The position numbers and the translations under genes are program-made. The notes below the pieces were generated by a model. The model saw nothing but the letters and a program-made list of their open reading frames with translations, made no database searches and had not been told where the DNA came from. This document shows, in pieces, positions 42,172-50,633 of a stretch of DNA of 64,000 bases. Location: NCBI GenBank assembly GCA_016713245.1, contig JADJPM010000004.1, positions 310,001-374,000 of the forward strand, in the 5' to 3' direction. The first letter of the stretch is position 1; each line of letters starts with the position of its first letter. This DNA comes from Verrucomicrobiaceae bacterium (GTDB lineage: Bacteria; Verrucomicrobiota; Verrucomicrobiia; Verrucomicrobiales; Verrucomicrobiaceae).

Positions 42172-43581
42172 ATGAAAATCCTGTCTCTCACGGTTTCACT
42201 GTTCGCCTCCATCTGCCTCGCCGACTCCAACTGGTCGCAATTTCGTGGCGAAGGAGGTCTTGGCATCGGCGCCGGATCGCCGCCAGTGGCGTTTTCGGCG
42301 GAGAAGAATATGAAGTGGCAGGTGGAGGTGCCGCATGGGCATTCGTCGCCTTGTGTTTGGAATGACAAGATCGCGCTCACGGGGCTCGCCGAGGGCAAGC
42401 TGGTCACGTTTTGCGTAAACAAGGCCGATGGACGTGAGCTGTGGCGTGTCGTGGCACCGGCGGCGAAAGTCGAGCCGGCCCATCGCATCGGCAGTCCGGC
42501 CGCGCCGACGTGCTGCACGGATGGCGAGCGGTTGATCGCGTATTTCGGCAGCTACGGCGTGCTGGCGTATGACTGGAGCGGCAAGGAGTTGTGGAAGAAG
42601 CCGCTGCCTGCGCCGGTGGTGGAGTTTGGCACCAGTGCCTCGCCGATTATCGCCGATGGCAAGGTGATCATCGTCGTCGATCAGGATGTGGGCAGTTACA
42701 TGATCGCGCTGGATGTGAAAACGGGCGCGGAGGTGTGGCGGGTGGATCGAAAGGAGTTCCGCCGTGGTTTTTCGACGCCATTCATCTGGAAGCATGGTGG
42801 CGAGCAGGAACTGATCGTGAGCGGATCGCTGTGGACGCGGAGTTATGACTTGAAGAACGGGCGGCAACGCTGGTCGGCGGCGGGCATGTCACGGGTGTCG
42901 AACACGAGTCCCATCGGCACGGAGGAGATGCTGCTCGTCTGCGGCTGGAACGTGGGCGGTGATGAGGATGACCGCGTGGAGATGGAGGCGCATGACACCT
43001 TCCTCGCCGCGCAGGACAAGGACAAGAACGGTCTCTTGATCGAGGACGAGTTTCCAGAGGGGCCGCTGCAGGATCGCTTCACCATCATTGATGCCGACAA
43101 GGACGGCCAGGTCACGAAAGATGAGTATGATGCGATGCGGGCCATGTTTGCGAAGGCGGAGAACCAGCTCTGCGCCATCAAGCCTGGCGGCAGCGGCGAC
43201 ATCACGGCGACGCATGTGGCGTGGAGCCAGACGAAGCAGCTTCCGTATGTCTTCACGCCGGTGGTGGCGAATGGCCGAGTGTTCACGGTGAAGGGCGGCG
43301 GCCTTGCCTCGGCCTACGAGGTGAAAAGCGGCAGCCCGATTTATCAAGGTGAGCGCTTGGAGTCGGCCTCGGGCGAGTACTACGCCTCTGCGGTGACGGC
43401 GGACAATCGTGTTTATGTCGTCTCGCAACGCGGCGTGGTCTCCGTGCTCGATGCGACGAGTGACAAGCTGAACGTGCTGGCACGCAATGACCTGAAAGCG
43501 CCCGTGTTTGCCTCACCGGCGATTGTCGATGGCGTGATCTACATCCGCACGGACAAGCGGTTGATGGCGTTTGGGCCGTAG
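42172..43581 (+). CDS. Secreted PQQ-like beta-propeller protein with inserted EF-hand pair
   Basis: 469 residues with signal peptide ending CLAD. Propeller blades: NWSQFRGEGGLGIG at the start, then LVTFCVNKADGRELWRV, GSYMIALDVKTGAEVWRVD, VYVVSQRGVVSVLDA. A helical pair with EF-hand loops interrupts the propeller at about residues 275-325: DKDKNGLLIEDEF and DADKDGQVTKDEY. The combination suggests calcium-dependent folding or a regulated interaction. The function of such PQQ-like proteins in this phylum is unknown. The TAG stop is part of a GTAG-headed REP-like hairpin. Confidence 0.8.
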   Translation: MKILSLTVSLFASICLADSNWSQFRGEGGLGIGAGSPPVAFSAEKNMKWQVEVPHGHSSPCVWNDKIALTGLAEGKLVTFCVNKADGRELWRVVAPAAKVEPAHRIGSPAAPTCCTDGERLIAYFGSYGVLAYDWSGKELWKKPLPAPVVEFGTSASPIIADGKVIIVVDQDVGSYMIALDVKTGAEVWRVDRKEFRRGFSTPFIWKHGGEQELIVSGSLWTRSYDLKNGRQRWSAAGMSRVSNTSPIGTEEMLLVCGWNVGGDEDDRVEMEAHDTFLAAQDKDKNGLLIEDEFPEGPLQDRFTIIDADKDGQVTKDEYDAMRAMFAKAENQLCAIKPGGSGDITATHVAWSQTKQLPYVFTPVVANGRVFTVKGGGLASAYEVKSGSPIYQGERLESASGEYYASAVTADNRVYVVSQRGVVSVLDATSDKLNVLARNDLKAPVFASPAIVDGVIYIRTDKRLMAFGP

Positions 43582-43602
43582 AACGGGTTTTCCAACCCGT
43601 TC
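43578..43602 (+). repeat. GTAG-headed REP-like hairpin at the stop codon of the PQQ gene
   Basis: GTAG at 43578-43581 (TAG is the stop), stem AACGGGTT (43582-43589)/AACCCGTT (43594-43601) with a TTCC loop. It lies between convergent genes and may also end transcription; no U-run follows on either strand. Confidence 0.7.
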
Positions 43603-43640
43603 CCGCCGGCGCCCGATGCCGCCGGAGAGAAGAGCGGACA

Positions 43641-44903
43641 TTAACCGCGGACGCGTTCGACGTGCGCACCGAGGGCGGCGAGCTTGTCGTCAAGGTGCTC
43701 GTAGCCGCGGTCGATGTGGTAGAGGCGGTTGATCTCGGTTTTGCCTTCGGCGACGAGGCCGGCGAGGACGAGGGCGGCGGAGGCGCGGAGATCGGAAGCC
43801 ATGACCGGGGCACCTTTCATGGGGGCACCGCCACGGATGCGGGCGGTGGCTCCCTGAAGATCGATATTGGCTCCCATGCGCTTCATCTCGGCGCAGTGCA
43901 TGAAGCGCTGCGGGAAGATGGTCTCGGTGATGGTGCTGGTGTCTGGGATGACGCAGGCGAGGGCGCACATCTGGGCCTGCATATCGGTGGGGAAGCCGGG
44001 GTAGCAGAGGGTGGTGAGATCGAAGCCTTTGGCGTTTGGATTGGGGCGGACGGTGATGCTGTCCTTGGTGATTTCGAGGGGGAAGCCGCATTTCACCATG
44101 GCATCGGTGATGGCTTTCATGTGCTCGGGCATGACTCGTTTGAGCGTGACGCCCTCGCCGAGCATGGCTCCAGCGACGAGGAAGGTGCCGGCCTCGATGC
44201 GGTCTGGGATGACGATGTGCTCGGCGCCGTGGAGTTCTTTAACACCTTCGATGGTGATGCGGTTGGTGCCCGCACCTTCGATCTTGGCGCCCATTTTGAT
44301 GAGGAAATTGGCGAGGTCTTCGACCTCGGGCTCGGCGGCGGCACCTTCGATGATGGTGGTACCTTTGGCGAGCACGGCGGCCATCATGACATTGTCGGTG
44401 CCGAGGACGGTGGAGCCGTGTTTGCCCATCAAGTTCATGGGGCCGCCTTTGAAGCCTTTTTTGGCATTCACGTGAATGTCGCCACCTTCGACGAGGATCT
44501 GAGCGCCAAGGGCTTCGAGGCCTTTGAGATGGAGGTCAACGGGGCGATCGCCGATGACGCAGCCGCCGGGGAGGGAGACGGTGCATTTTTTCAACCGGCC
44601 GGTGAGGGGACCGAGGACGCAGATGGAGGCCCGCATCTTCCGCACGAGGTCGTAGGGGGCGATGGATTTGATCTTTTCTGCTTTGACGACGACGACCCCG
44701 GAGGCTCGCTCGACCTCGGCTCCGAGTTCGCCGAGGATTTGAAGCATGTAGTTGGTATCCGAGAGGTCGGGGACGCGGCGGATGGTGCAGGTGTCCTTCG
44801 TGAGGAGGGTGGCGGCGAGGATGGGCAGGGAGCTGTTTTTTGAGCCGCTGATGTTGATGCGGCCTTTGAGCGGGGTGCCGCCGTGGACGATGAGCTTTTC
44901 CAT
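43641..44903 (-). CDS. murA: UDP-N-acetylglucosamine 1-carboxyvinyltransferase
   Basis: 420 residues, the standard length. First committed step of peptidoglycan synthesis: transfers enolpyruvate from PEP to UDP-GlcNAc in the cytoplasm. Key residues keep their E. coli numbers: K22 (SGSKNSS), R91 (MRASICVLGPL) and the catalytic C115 in LPGGCVIGDRP, so it should be fosfomycin-sensitive. NRITIEGV, IEAGTF and the final GYEHLDDKL are typical. It lies downstream of smpB on the same strand, 120 bp away. Confidence 0.97.
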   Translation of the reverse strand: MEKLIVHGGTPLKGRINISGSKNSSLPILAATLLTKDTCTIRRVPDLSDTNYMLQILGELGAEVERASGVVVVKAEKIKSIAPYDLVRKMRASICVLGPLTGRLKKCTVSLPGGCVIGDRPVDLHLKGLEALGAQILVEGGDIHVNAKKGFKGGPMNLMGKHGSTVLGTDNVMMAAVLAKGTTIIEGAAAEPEVEDLANFLIKMGAKIEGAGTNRITIEGVKELHGAEHIVIPDRIEAGTFLVAGAMLGEGVTLKRVMPEHMKAITDAMVKCGFPLEITKDSITVRPNPNAKGFDLTTLCYPGFPTDMQAQMCALACVIPDTSTITETIFPQRFMHCAEMKRMGANIDLQGATARIRGGAPMKGAPVMASDLRASAALVLAGLVAEGKTEINRLYHIDRGYEHLDDKLAALGAHVERVRG

Positions 44904-45023
44904 GATGGGGAAAGGTTTCTGCCGCGATTTGAGGTGCGGGCAAGAGAATGTTTGGAAGGAGGGTGTGAGGCCGCCTGCGGCGGAATGTCGAATTTCCGAA
45001 TGGCGAAGGAGGCAGCGAACCGT

Positions 45024-45485
45024 TTAGCGCTTCGAGCGGTCGTTGAAGGCGGCGACGACGCGGGCGGCCTCGCGGTTCTCGGCCTTCTCTTTGAGGTCTT
45101 GACGCTGATCGGCCTTGTTTTTGCCTTTTCCGACGGCGACCTGGATTTTGATGCGGTGACCTTTCCAGTAGGCCTTGAGCACGGGAAGGGCGAGCCCCTT
45201 CTGGTGGGCAGCGGCATCGAGCTTCATGATCTCACGCTTGTGAAGGAGGAGTCGGCGGGAGCGGCGTGGCTCGTGGGTCTCGTGGCTGGCTTTGTCGTAG
45301 GGCTTGATGTCGCAGCCGTAGAGCCAGACCTGGCCTCGCTCGACGCGGGCGAAGGCATCGGAGAGGTTCATGTGGCCCTGGCGGATGGATTTGACCTCGG
45401 TGCCACGGAGTTCGAGTCCCGCCTCGTAGGTCTCGAGGATGTGGTAGTCGCGCGGAGCTTTGCGGTTGGAGGCGATCTCGGACAT
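45024..45485 (-). CDS. smpB: SsrA-binding protein
   Basis: 153 residues, typical length. Binds tmRNA and brings it to stalled ribosomes in trans-translation. Signature segments: NRKAPRDYHILETYEAGLEL, GTEVKSIRQGHMNLSDAF, HKREIMKL, and a basic C-terminal tail (KADQRQDLKEKAENREAARV) that enters the decoding centre. The tmRNA gene is not in the window. Separated from the upstream rpoZ by a strong terminator, so it probably has its own promoter. Confidence 0.97.
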   Translation of the reverse strand: MSEIASNRKAPRDYHILETYEAGLELRGTEVKSIRQGHMNLSDAFARVERGQVWLYGCDIKPYDKASHETHEPRRSRRLLLHKREIMKLDAAAHQKGLALPVLKAYWKGHRIKIQVAVGKGKNKADQRQDLKEKAENREAARVVAAFNDRSKR

Positions 45486-45494
45486 GCGAGGGAC

Positions 45495-45530
45495 AAAAAA
45501 TGGGTCCTATGCGGCGCACGGGACCCATTT
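45495..45530 (-). terminator. Rho-independent terminator after rpoZ
   Basis: On the minus strand: stem AAATGGGTCC (45530-45521 read backwards) with GGACCCATTT (45507-45498), then a run of Us from the A6 at 45495-45500. It ends the rpoZ transcript just before smpB. Confidence 0.85.
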
Positions 45531-45565
45531 GGGAAAGAAGGATGTGGCCGGCACGCCGGAGGGGA

Positions 45566-45769
45566 TCAGCTGTGGTCGATGTTTTCTGGCGTGATCTTGC
45601 CCTGGATGATCTCGAGGAGGGCGAGGTCGGCATCGCGGAGGCCAGGACGGCGCTCAACGAGGGGGGAACGGCCAGAAGCGATCTGTCGCACTCGTTTGGA
45701 AACGAGATTGATGAGGATCGGTGGCTCAGTGATGTGCTTGGCGGCTTCTTCGACGAGGTCAGCTCTCAT
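45566..45769 (-). CDS. rpoZ: DNA-directed RNA polymerase omega subunit
   Basis: 67 residues from MRADLVEEAAK. It matches the omega core: ILINLVSKRVRQIASGRSPL and then DADLALLEIIQGKI. It helps assemble beta-prime with the rest of the polymerase core. An upstream in-frame ATG would add 39 residues without omega similarity and is not chosen. Followed by a strong terminator. Confidence 0.9.
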   Translation of the reverse strand: MRADLVEEAAKHITEPPILINLVSKRVRQIASGRSPLVERRPGLRDADLALLEIIQGKITPENIDHS

Positions 45770-45931
45770 AGGTGTTAAACGGGCTGGGAATCCAGGGGGG
45801 CGGAGAGTAGTGGTCTCCGGGGAGGTAGCAAACGAAATGTGGCCGGATTTGCGGTTGATGAGGGAAGGGGGCTGCTGTCTCATCACGCCCGGCCTACAGC
45901 TGGCCCCAACCTTTTACCCAACCTGATCAGC

Positions 45932-47053
45932 ATGAAGAAAGTCGGTATCGGAATCATCGGCGGCGGCCTCATGGGCCGGGAAATGGCGAGTGCCTTTGCA
46001 CGCTGGTGTGCTCTGACGGATGTGGAGGTGATGCCTGAGTTGGTGGCGGTGGCGGACTTGGTGGAGGAGGTGCGGAACTGGTTCCGAAGGGTGCCTACAT
46101 GCACGCAGATCACGGGGGATTACCACGAGCTGCTGGCGAATCCGGGCGTGGAGGTGGTGTATGTGGCTGTGCCGCATCATTTGCACGAGACGATCTATCT
46201 GGATGTGCTGGCGGCAGGGAAAGACCTCTTTGCGGAGAAGCCTTTTGGCATCGACTTGGTCTCGGCACGGCGAATTGGCGATGCCGGAGAGAAATCGGGT
46301 CGTTTTGTGCGATGCAGTTCGGAGTTTCCCTTTCTGCCGGGGGCGCAGCGAGTCATGCAAGTGGCTCAATCGGGTAAATTGGGCCGTGTGTTGGAGGTCG
46401 TGAGCGGTTTTCATCATAGCAGCGACCTTGACGCGACAAAGGCTGCAAACTGGAAACGCAAATCAGCGACCTGTGGTGAAATCGGCGTGCTGGGAGATCT
46501 GGGTATGCATGCCTGCCACATCCCGCTGCGCCTCGGCTGGAAGCCTACGCGGCTGTTTGCTCAACTCCAGAAGGGTTACCCGCAACGCCCTGATGGCAAG
46601 GGCGGTATAGCGGTTTGTGACACCTGGGACAACGCTTTGCTCCACTGCTGGACGCGTATTGATGGTCATGAGGTGCCGATGAGGCTCGAAATGAAGCGCA
46701 TGGCACCGGGGGAGACGAATTCATGGTTCGTCGATGTTCTCGGCACGGAGGGTGGGGTTCGTTACAGCACGAAGGAGCCGAAGACGCTGTGGCTCTTTGA
46801 GAACGGTAAGGAGCAGTTTTGGAAGAAGACAGATCTCGGGTTTGGCATGCCATTCAAGACCGTGACCGGGGGTATCTTCGAACCTGGCTTTCCAGACATG
46901 ATCCAGCAAATGTGGGCTGCCTTTCTGATGGAACGTGCCGGACTACTCGGTGATCGTTTTGGCTGTGCAACTCCCGCCGAAGCGGTGGCGACGCAGGAGA
47001 TTTTCGCGGCGGCTCTGGCCTCGCAGGCCTCGGGAAACGCGATGGCGCTGTGA
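45932..47053 (+). CDS. Gfo/Idh/MocA-family oxidoreductase
   Basis: 373 residues from MKKVGIGIIGGGLMGREMA, a Rossmann NAD(P) site without signal peptide, so cytoplasmic. The conserved EKPFGID follows at about residue 105, and GVLGDLGMHACHIPL carries the D-x-x-x-H active-site pair. The usual substrates are sugars, inositols or their phosphates. Divergent from rpoZ, 162 bp apart, and tail-to-tail with the deaminase gene (stops adjacent, no gap). Confidence 0.9.
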   Translation: MKKVGIGIIGGGLMGREMASAFARWCALTDVEVMPELVAVADLVEEVRNWFRRVPTCTQITGDYHELLANPGVEVVYVAVPHHLHETIYLDVLAAGKDLFAEKPFGIDLVSARRIGDAGEKSGRFVRCSSEFPFLPGAQRVMQVAQSGKLGRVLEVVSGFHHSSDLDATKAANWKRKSATCGEIGVLGDLGMHACHIPLRLGWKPTRLFAQLQKGYPQRPDGKGGIAVCDTWDNALLHCWTRIDGHEVPMRLEMKRMAPGETNSWFVDVLGTEGGVRYSTKEPKTLWLFENGKEQFWKKTDLGFGMPFKTVTGGIFEPGFPDMIQQMWAAFLMERAGLLGDRFGCATPAEAVATQEIFAAALASQASGNAMAL

Positions 47054-47530
47054 TCAGCGCGGGATCGGCGTGTTGTCGAGTTCGGCGATGATAGCCGGGT
47101 AGTCGGTGAGCTGGACGAGCTGTATGCCATAACGGTCTGCGATGGCGTGGGCCTCGGACTCAGGGTAGTCGTCGCGGAAATAGACCTCTTTCACGCCATA
47201 AGCGCAGAGCATCTGCATGCAACTGGTGCAGGGTTTTGTGGTGCAGGCGACGAGTTTGACGTTGCCGCGGGTGAACAGACTACAGAGGTTCACCTCGGCA
47301 TGGAGCATGTACTTGCGCCGTGCATCCCGGTCGCTCCAGAAAGATTCATCAGGGTCATAACCAGGGGCGAGGCCGTTGTAGGCCGTGCCGATCACACGGT
47401 TGGAAAAATCGAACGCAACGGCACCGACTTTGCGGAAAGGGTCTTCGGAACGCAGGCTAGCGACATGGGCGAGGGCCATGGCGTATTCCGGGATAGTGAG
47501 TCGGGAACGGTGGGGCGATGTTGAGGACAT
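47054..47530 (-). CDS. dCMP/cytidine deaminase-family protein
   Basis: 158 residues. Zinc-binding and catalytic motifs HAEVNLCS and PCTSCMQML define the deoxycytidylate deaminase (ComEB-like) family; AHVASLRSEDPFRKVGAVAF opens the domain. It probably supplies dUMP for dTMP synthesis. The asparagine after HAEV is a common family feature. No ComEA or ComEC is near, so a competence role is not implied. Confidence 0.88.
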   Translation of the reverse strand: MSSTSPHRSRLTIPEYAMALAHVASLRSEDPFRKVGAVAFDFSNRVIGTAYNGLAPGYDPDESFWSDRDARRKYMLHAEVNLCSLFTRGNVKLVACTTKPCTSCMQMLCAYGVKEVYFRDDYPESEAHAIADRYGIQLVQLTDYPAIIAELDNTPIPR

Positions 47531-47990
47531 GGGATGACAAACCTTCGGAGCTAGTATCAGTCAATGGCACAAGTTTGTGAGGTGATGACTATTCGCTTGA
47601 ACATCATCAATTATGTTCTAGCGAACACTCATCATGTCGATTCCCTCCATAAAATCAAAGCTAAGTGAGAAGCTCCCAGTCGTGTTTAAAAGGTTCCAAT
47701 CAGTTTTCACATCTCGCCGCTCATCCATTCACCTGCCCGTCAGGCCCTTTGGCACTGGACATCATCGAGAGATTCAGTTGGAATTGGAGTTTTCACGGAG
47801 AGAGCGGACGGGTTCGCATCCTTTTGGGCGGTAAGTTCAGCCAACAGGATTACCTCTACAATGCTCATTGGGTTCGGATGCCAGCAAAGTTTTGGGGCGA
47901 GATTTTTGAAAAAGTGCTGTTTTTAAAGATGGACAAACAAATGCCGAGTTGCTTCTATCTAGAGTTATTTAGCTTCAAATCTCCCGACCT
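47531..47990. other. AT-richer leader of the exopolysaccharide locus
   Basis: 460 bp without a supported gene; overlapping open frames lack start sites and family likeness. GC content falls relative to the flanks and stays low through the next genes. The likely promoter region of the export locus and of the divergent deaminase gene. Confidence 0.4.
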
Positions 47991-49658
47991 ATGCTCTTCT
48001 CTCGCCCTGCCGAATTCCTCGCCCCGCACGTTGGAGCAGCTTTCATCGTCTTGTTGGCTCTAGCCTCACCGGCTAATGCTCAATTTGGTGTTTCACCTTC
48101 TCAGACCAGCAGCTTCTTTGATGATTTTCGTTCACGAACCCAACAGATGCAGCAAAGCTCCGCTGGTTTCCGCACGGGAGACGTAGTTTACGACTATGAT
48201 AGCGGCACCTATGTGAATTCCGCTGACGGGGAGATGCGCCCGGAGGACCTTCTTCGCGAAGCCCGCCAAGTGTCTCAGCCTGCTGTTCGCAGCGGTAGTG
48301 CGGCCATGGCTGCACGATCCGTTGGGGATTACACGAACTACTCCGGTCAGTACACCGCTCCGACAGGTTATTTCGCCCCCACTTATGTTTCCGATCCGTT
48401 TCTTACAGGAAAGCGTAACCTTAAGCTTGGGCCAGTGAACGTGGGCTTGGGACTGTACACGGGTTTGGAATACAACAGTAACATTACCCGCTCGAAAACG
48501 AACCCGGTTTCGGACGTCATTGGGACATTCATGCTAAACATTGATGCCAACTACAGGGTTACTCAAAACAACGTTTTGAGCATCTCTACGGCCGTTGGAT
48601 TTGACCATTATTTCGAACACCCAGAATTGGCACCATACGGGAGTGGAAACTATGTGCTGAATGTCCTGCCAGGTAGCACTCTAGCTTTCGACATTAAAGC
48701 TGGACCGGTGTACTTCACTATTTACGATCGAGTCTCGGTGCGCCCTGCCGTGAACAATGCCTTCGCCCTCAATGCGCAGTCTATATTCGGCGTATTTCAG
48801 AATGATGCGGGTGTCGCAATGAATTGGGCAATCAATTCAAAGTGGTCGTTGTCTGTAAACTACAACAATTCCATCTCCAAGGCGATGGAGCAGCGTTTTA
48901 ACCAATTTAATAGGCAACTCGACTCCATTCAAACGGTGCTGACCTATAGCCCCCATGGCACATGGGCCACAGGCATTGAAGGTGGAGTTAGCTTTCTCGA
49001 CTACGAGCAGCCATTTCTGAACGATGCCGTCATGGGGAATGTGGGTATGTTCTTCCGGACGCAGCTTGGCTCCTCCACCACCCTTCGCATGTCTGCGGGC
49101 CTTCAGAATTTCGACTTTGAAGCACCCACTATTCTCGCGCCGCTTGGAACTGGAGATACCAAGGATTTGTCAGATTTCTATTTCAATTTCAGCATTTCCA
49201 ATCAGATCAACAACCGAGTGAATCATGTTCTGTCCTTCGGGCATGAATCTGCATTGAACCTGACCTCAAACTTCATTACTGCCGACTATGTAAACTACGG
49301 CGTATCGATTATCACCTCCAAAGGAGGTCGCCTCTCTCTCACAAGTTTCTTTGAGAGCGCCCGTCCATCTTCTCCAGTTGCACAAACCGACCTCATTCAA
49401 TACGGCTTTGACGCATACTACAATCATCAAATCACCTCGAAGATCAGGATGGGGGTGGGTTATCATTTCGGTCGCACCGACTCCGAAGCTATCAATGGAG
49501 ATTTCGATCAACATGCTTTCAACTTGGATTTCACCACGGCGATCACTCAAAAGGCCAGCCTTAATTTCGGTTACCGCTACTTCCTGACAAACGCCTATAA
49601 CAGCAACTTTGATTTCACCCAGCACCGCGTGATTCTGGGATTGAATTACAATTTCTAA
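47991..49658 (+). CDS. Outer membrane beta-barrel protein of exopolysaccharide locus (BBP2-like)
   Basis: 555 residues. Signal peptide ending ASPANA. After a 100-residue periplasmic segment rich in Ser/Gln, amphipathic strands alternate to the end: YTGLEYNSNITRS, FMLNIDANYRV, KIRMGVGYHFGRTDSEA, INYNF-like terminus. It ends in phenylalanine (GLNYNF), as BAM substrates do. Such barrels accompany exopolysaccharide secretion as the outer membrane channel or an assembly factor. First gene of the locus with Wza- and Wzc-like genes behind it. Confidence 0.8.
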   Translation: MLFSRPAEFLAPHVGAAFIVLLALASPANAQFGVSPSQTSSFFDDFRSRTQQMQQSSAGFRTGDVVYDYDSGTYVNSADGEMRPEDLLREARQVSQPAVRSGSAAMAARSVGDYTNYSGQYTAPTGYFAPTYVSDPFLTGKRNLKLGPVNVGLGLYTGLEYNSNITRSKTNPVSDVIGTFMLNIDANYRVTQNNVLSISTAVGFDHYFEHPELAPYGSGNYVLNVLPGSTLAFDIKAGPVYFTIYDRVSVRPAVNNAFALNAQSIFGVFQNDAGVAMNWAINSKWSLSVNYNNSISKAMEQRFNQFNRQLDSIQTVLTYSPHGTWATGIEGGVSFLDYEQPFLNDAVMGNVGMFFRTQLGSSTTLRMSAGLQNFDFEAPTILAPLGTGDTKDLSDFYFNFSISNQINNRVNHVLSFGHESALNLTSNFITADYVNYGVSIITSKGGRLSLTSFFESARPSSPVAQTDLIQYGFDAYYNHQITSKIRMGVGYHFGRTDSEAINGDFDQHAFNLDFTTAITQKASLNFGYRYFLTNAYNSNFDFTQHRVILGLNYNF

Positions 49659-49754
49659 CGGATTTCCAACGCCGTTGTCTGTCGGAGAGATTAGGTGAGT
49701 TGTAAAACACTCCGCTCTCACCTTCTCCCCACTAAACTTCTTCTCAAGCAAGCA

Positions 49755-50477
49755 ATGAAAGCACGTCTCACGGCATTGGTCTTTTTCGCAGGTTCCTTGG
49801 CAACCTTGCAAGCACAGGATCCCGGTTTCAGAGTTCCAGCCTCCCCCAAGCCATCCGCCAACTCTCAAGGTGGTGGAGGTCGTTCATCGGAAACGCTCAC
49901 TGGTGCGGCCGTGCTTACCTCAATGGAGGTTCTGGACAACACGAAGCCGATTCAACCAGGTTACATTGTAAGTATTCGTATCCTCGAAGATCGCAAAGAG
50001 GCGGTCACCCAGAAAGTTGCTGTGACGGGCGAAGTTCAGGTTCCCTACATCGGCCTTGTTCGAGCCGCTGGTCGTACCTGTCGTGACCTTGCTTATACAA
50101 TCAAAAGAGATTTGGAGAAGAGTTTCTTCATTAGCGCCACGGTGGTTATCGCCATCGATCAAATTCCGGACACTCCTGGAGGGACATATGGAGTCGAACT
50201 TGAAACCTACACGATGTTTGGCTTCGTCCTCAAGCAGGGTAAGTATGATCTACCAGCCACAGAAGATGTGACCATCAGTCAGGCCATTCTTCGAGCTGGG
50301 GGGTTTGCTCAATTCGCGGACAAAGAGCATGTCAGAATTGTTCGCACGACTCCCCAAGGGGAGAAAAGCATTCTCGTGGATGTCTCCAGCATCATGGTTA
50401 AAGGCCAGATGCAGAAGGACATTTACCTTCGTAAGAATGATGTCGTCATCATCCCAGAAAAGACGGTCAACTTCTAA
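49755..50477 (+). CDS. Polysaccharide export protein, Wza-like with SLBB domain
   Basis: 240 residues from MKARLTALVFFAGSLATLQAQ. The poly-export domain reads IQPGYIVSIRILEDRKEAVT, then QVPYIGLVRAAGRTCRDLAYT. An SLBB domain follows (VFGFVLKQGKYDL-like text, ISQAILRAGGFAQFADKEHV). No lipobox cysteine, so it is soluble periplasmic or held by the barrel protein, unlike E. coli Wza. It probably forms the periplasmic duct between the Wzc-like protein and the outer membrane. Confidence 0.82.
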   Translation: MKARLTALVFFAGSLATLQAQDPGFRVPASPKPSANSQGGGGRSSETLTGAAVLTSMEVLDNTKPIQPGYIVSIRILEDRKEAVTQKVAVTGEVQVPYIGLVRAAGRTCRDLAYTIKRDLEKSFFISATVVIAIDQIPDTPGGTYGVELETYTMFGFVLKQGKYDLPATEDVTISQAILRAGGFAQFADKEHVRIVRTTPQGEKSILVDVSSIMVKGQMQKDIYLRKNDVVIIPEKTVNF

Positions 50478-50633
50478 CTTTTCGGGTCTCTGGGTTCTAA
50501 GATCTGATTCTTCCATGAGTAGTTTCCGATAGCAGCCAAGCATTTATAAGCGATTCTGCCCCATCCTCTCCGCGTACCTTCTCAGGTAGGCTGATTGGAT
50601 TCCCACCCGACTCAACAGCCGCCTTTAACTCCT

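Noticed and set aside
45566..45886. 106-residue version of the omega subunit
   Set aside because: The first 39 residues have no likeness to omega and the standard start MRADLV is internal.
47575..47590. TGGCAC at 47575 as a sigma-54 promoter of the export locus
   Set aside because: The second element would have to be TTGC five bases later; the sequence gives TTTGTG with wrong spacing.
47665..48063. 132-codon frame upstream of and overlapping the beta-barrel gene
   Set aside because: Overlaps the barrel gene's signal peptide, has no family likeness or ribosome site.
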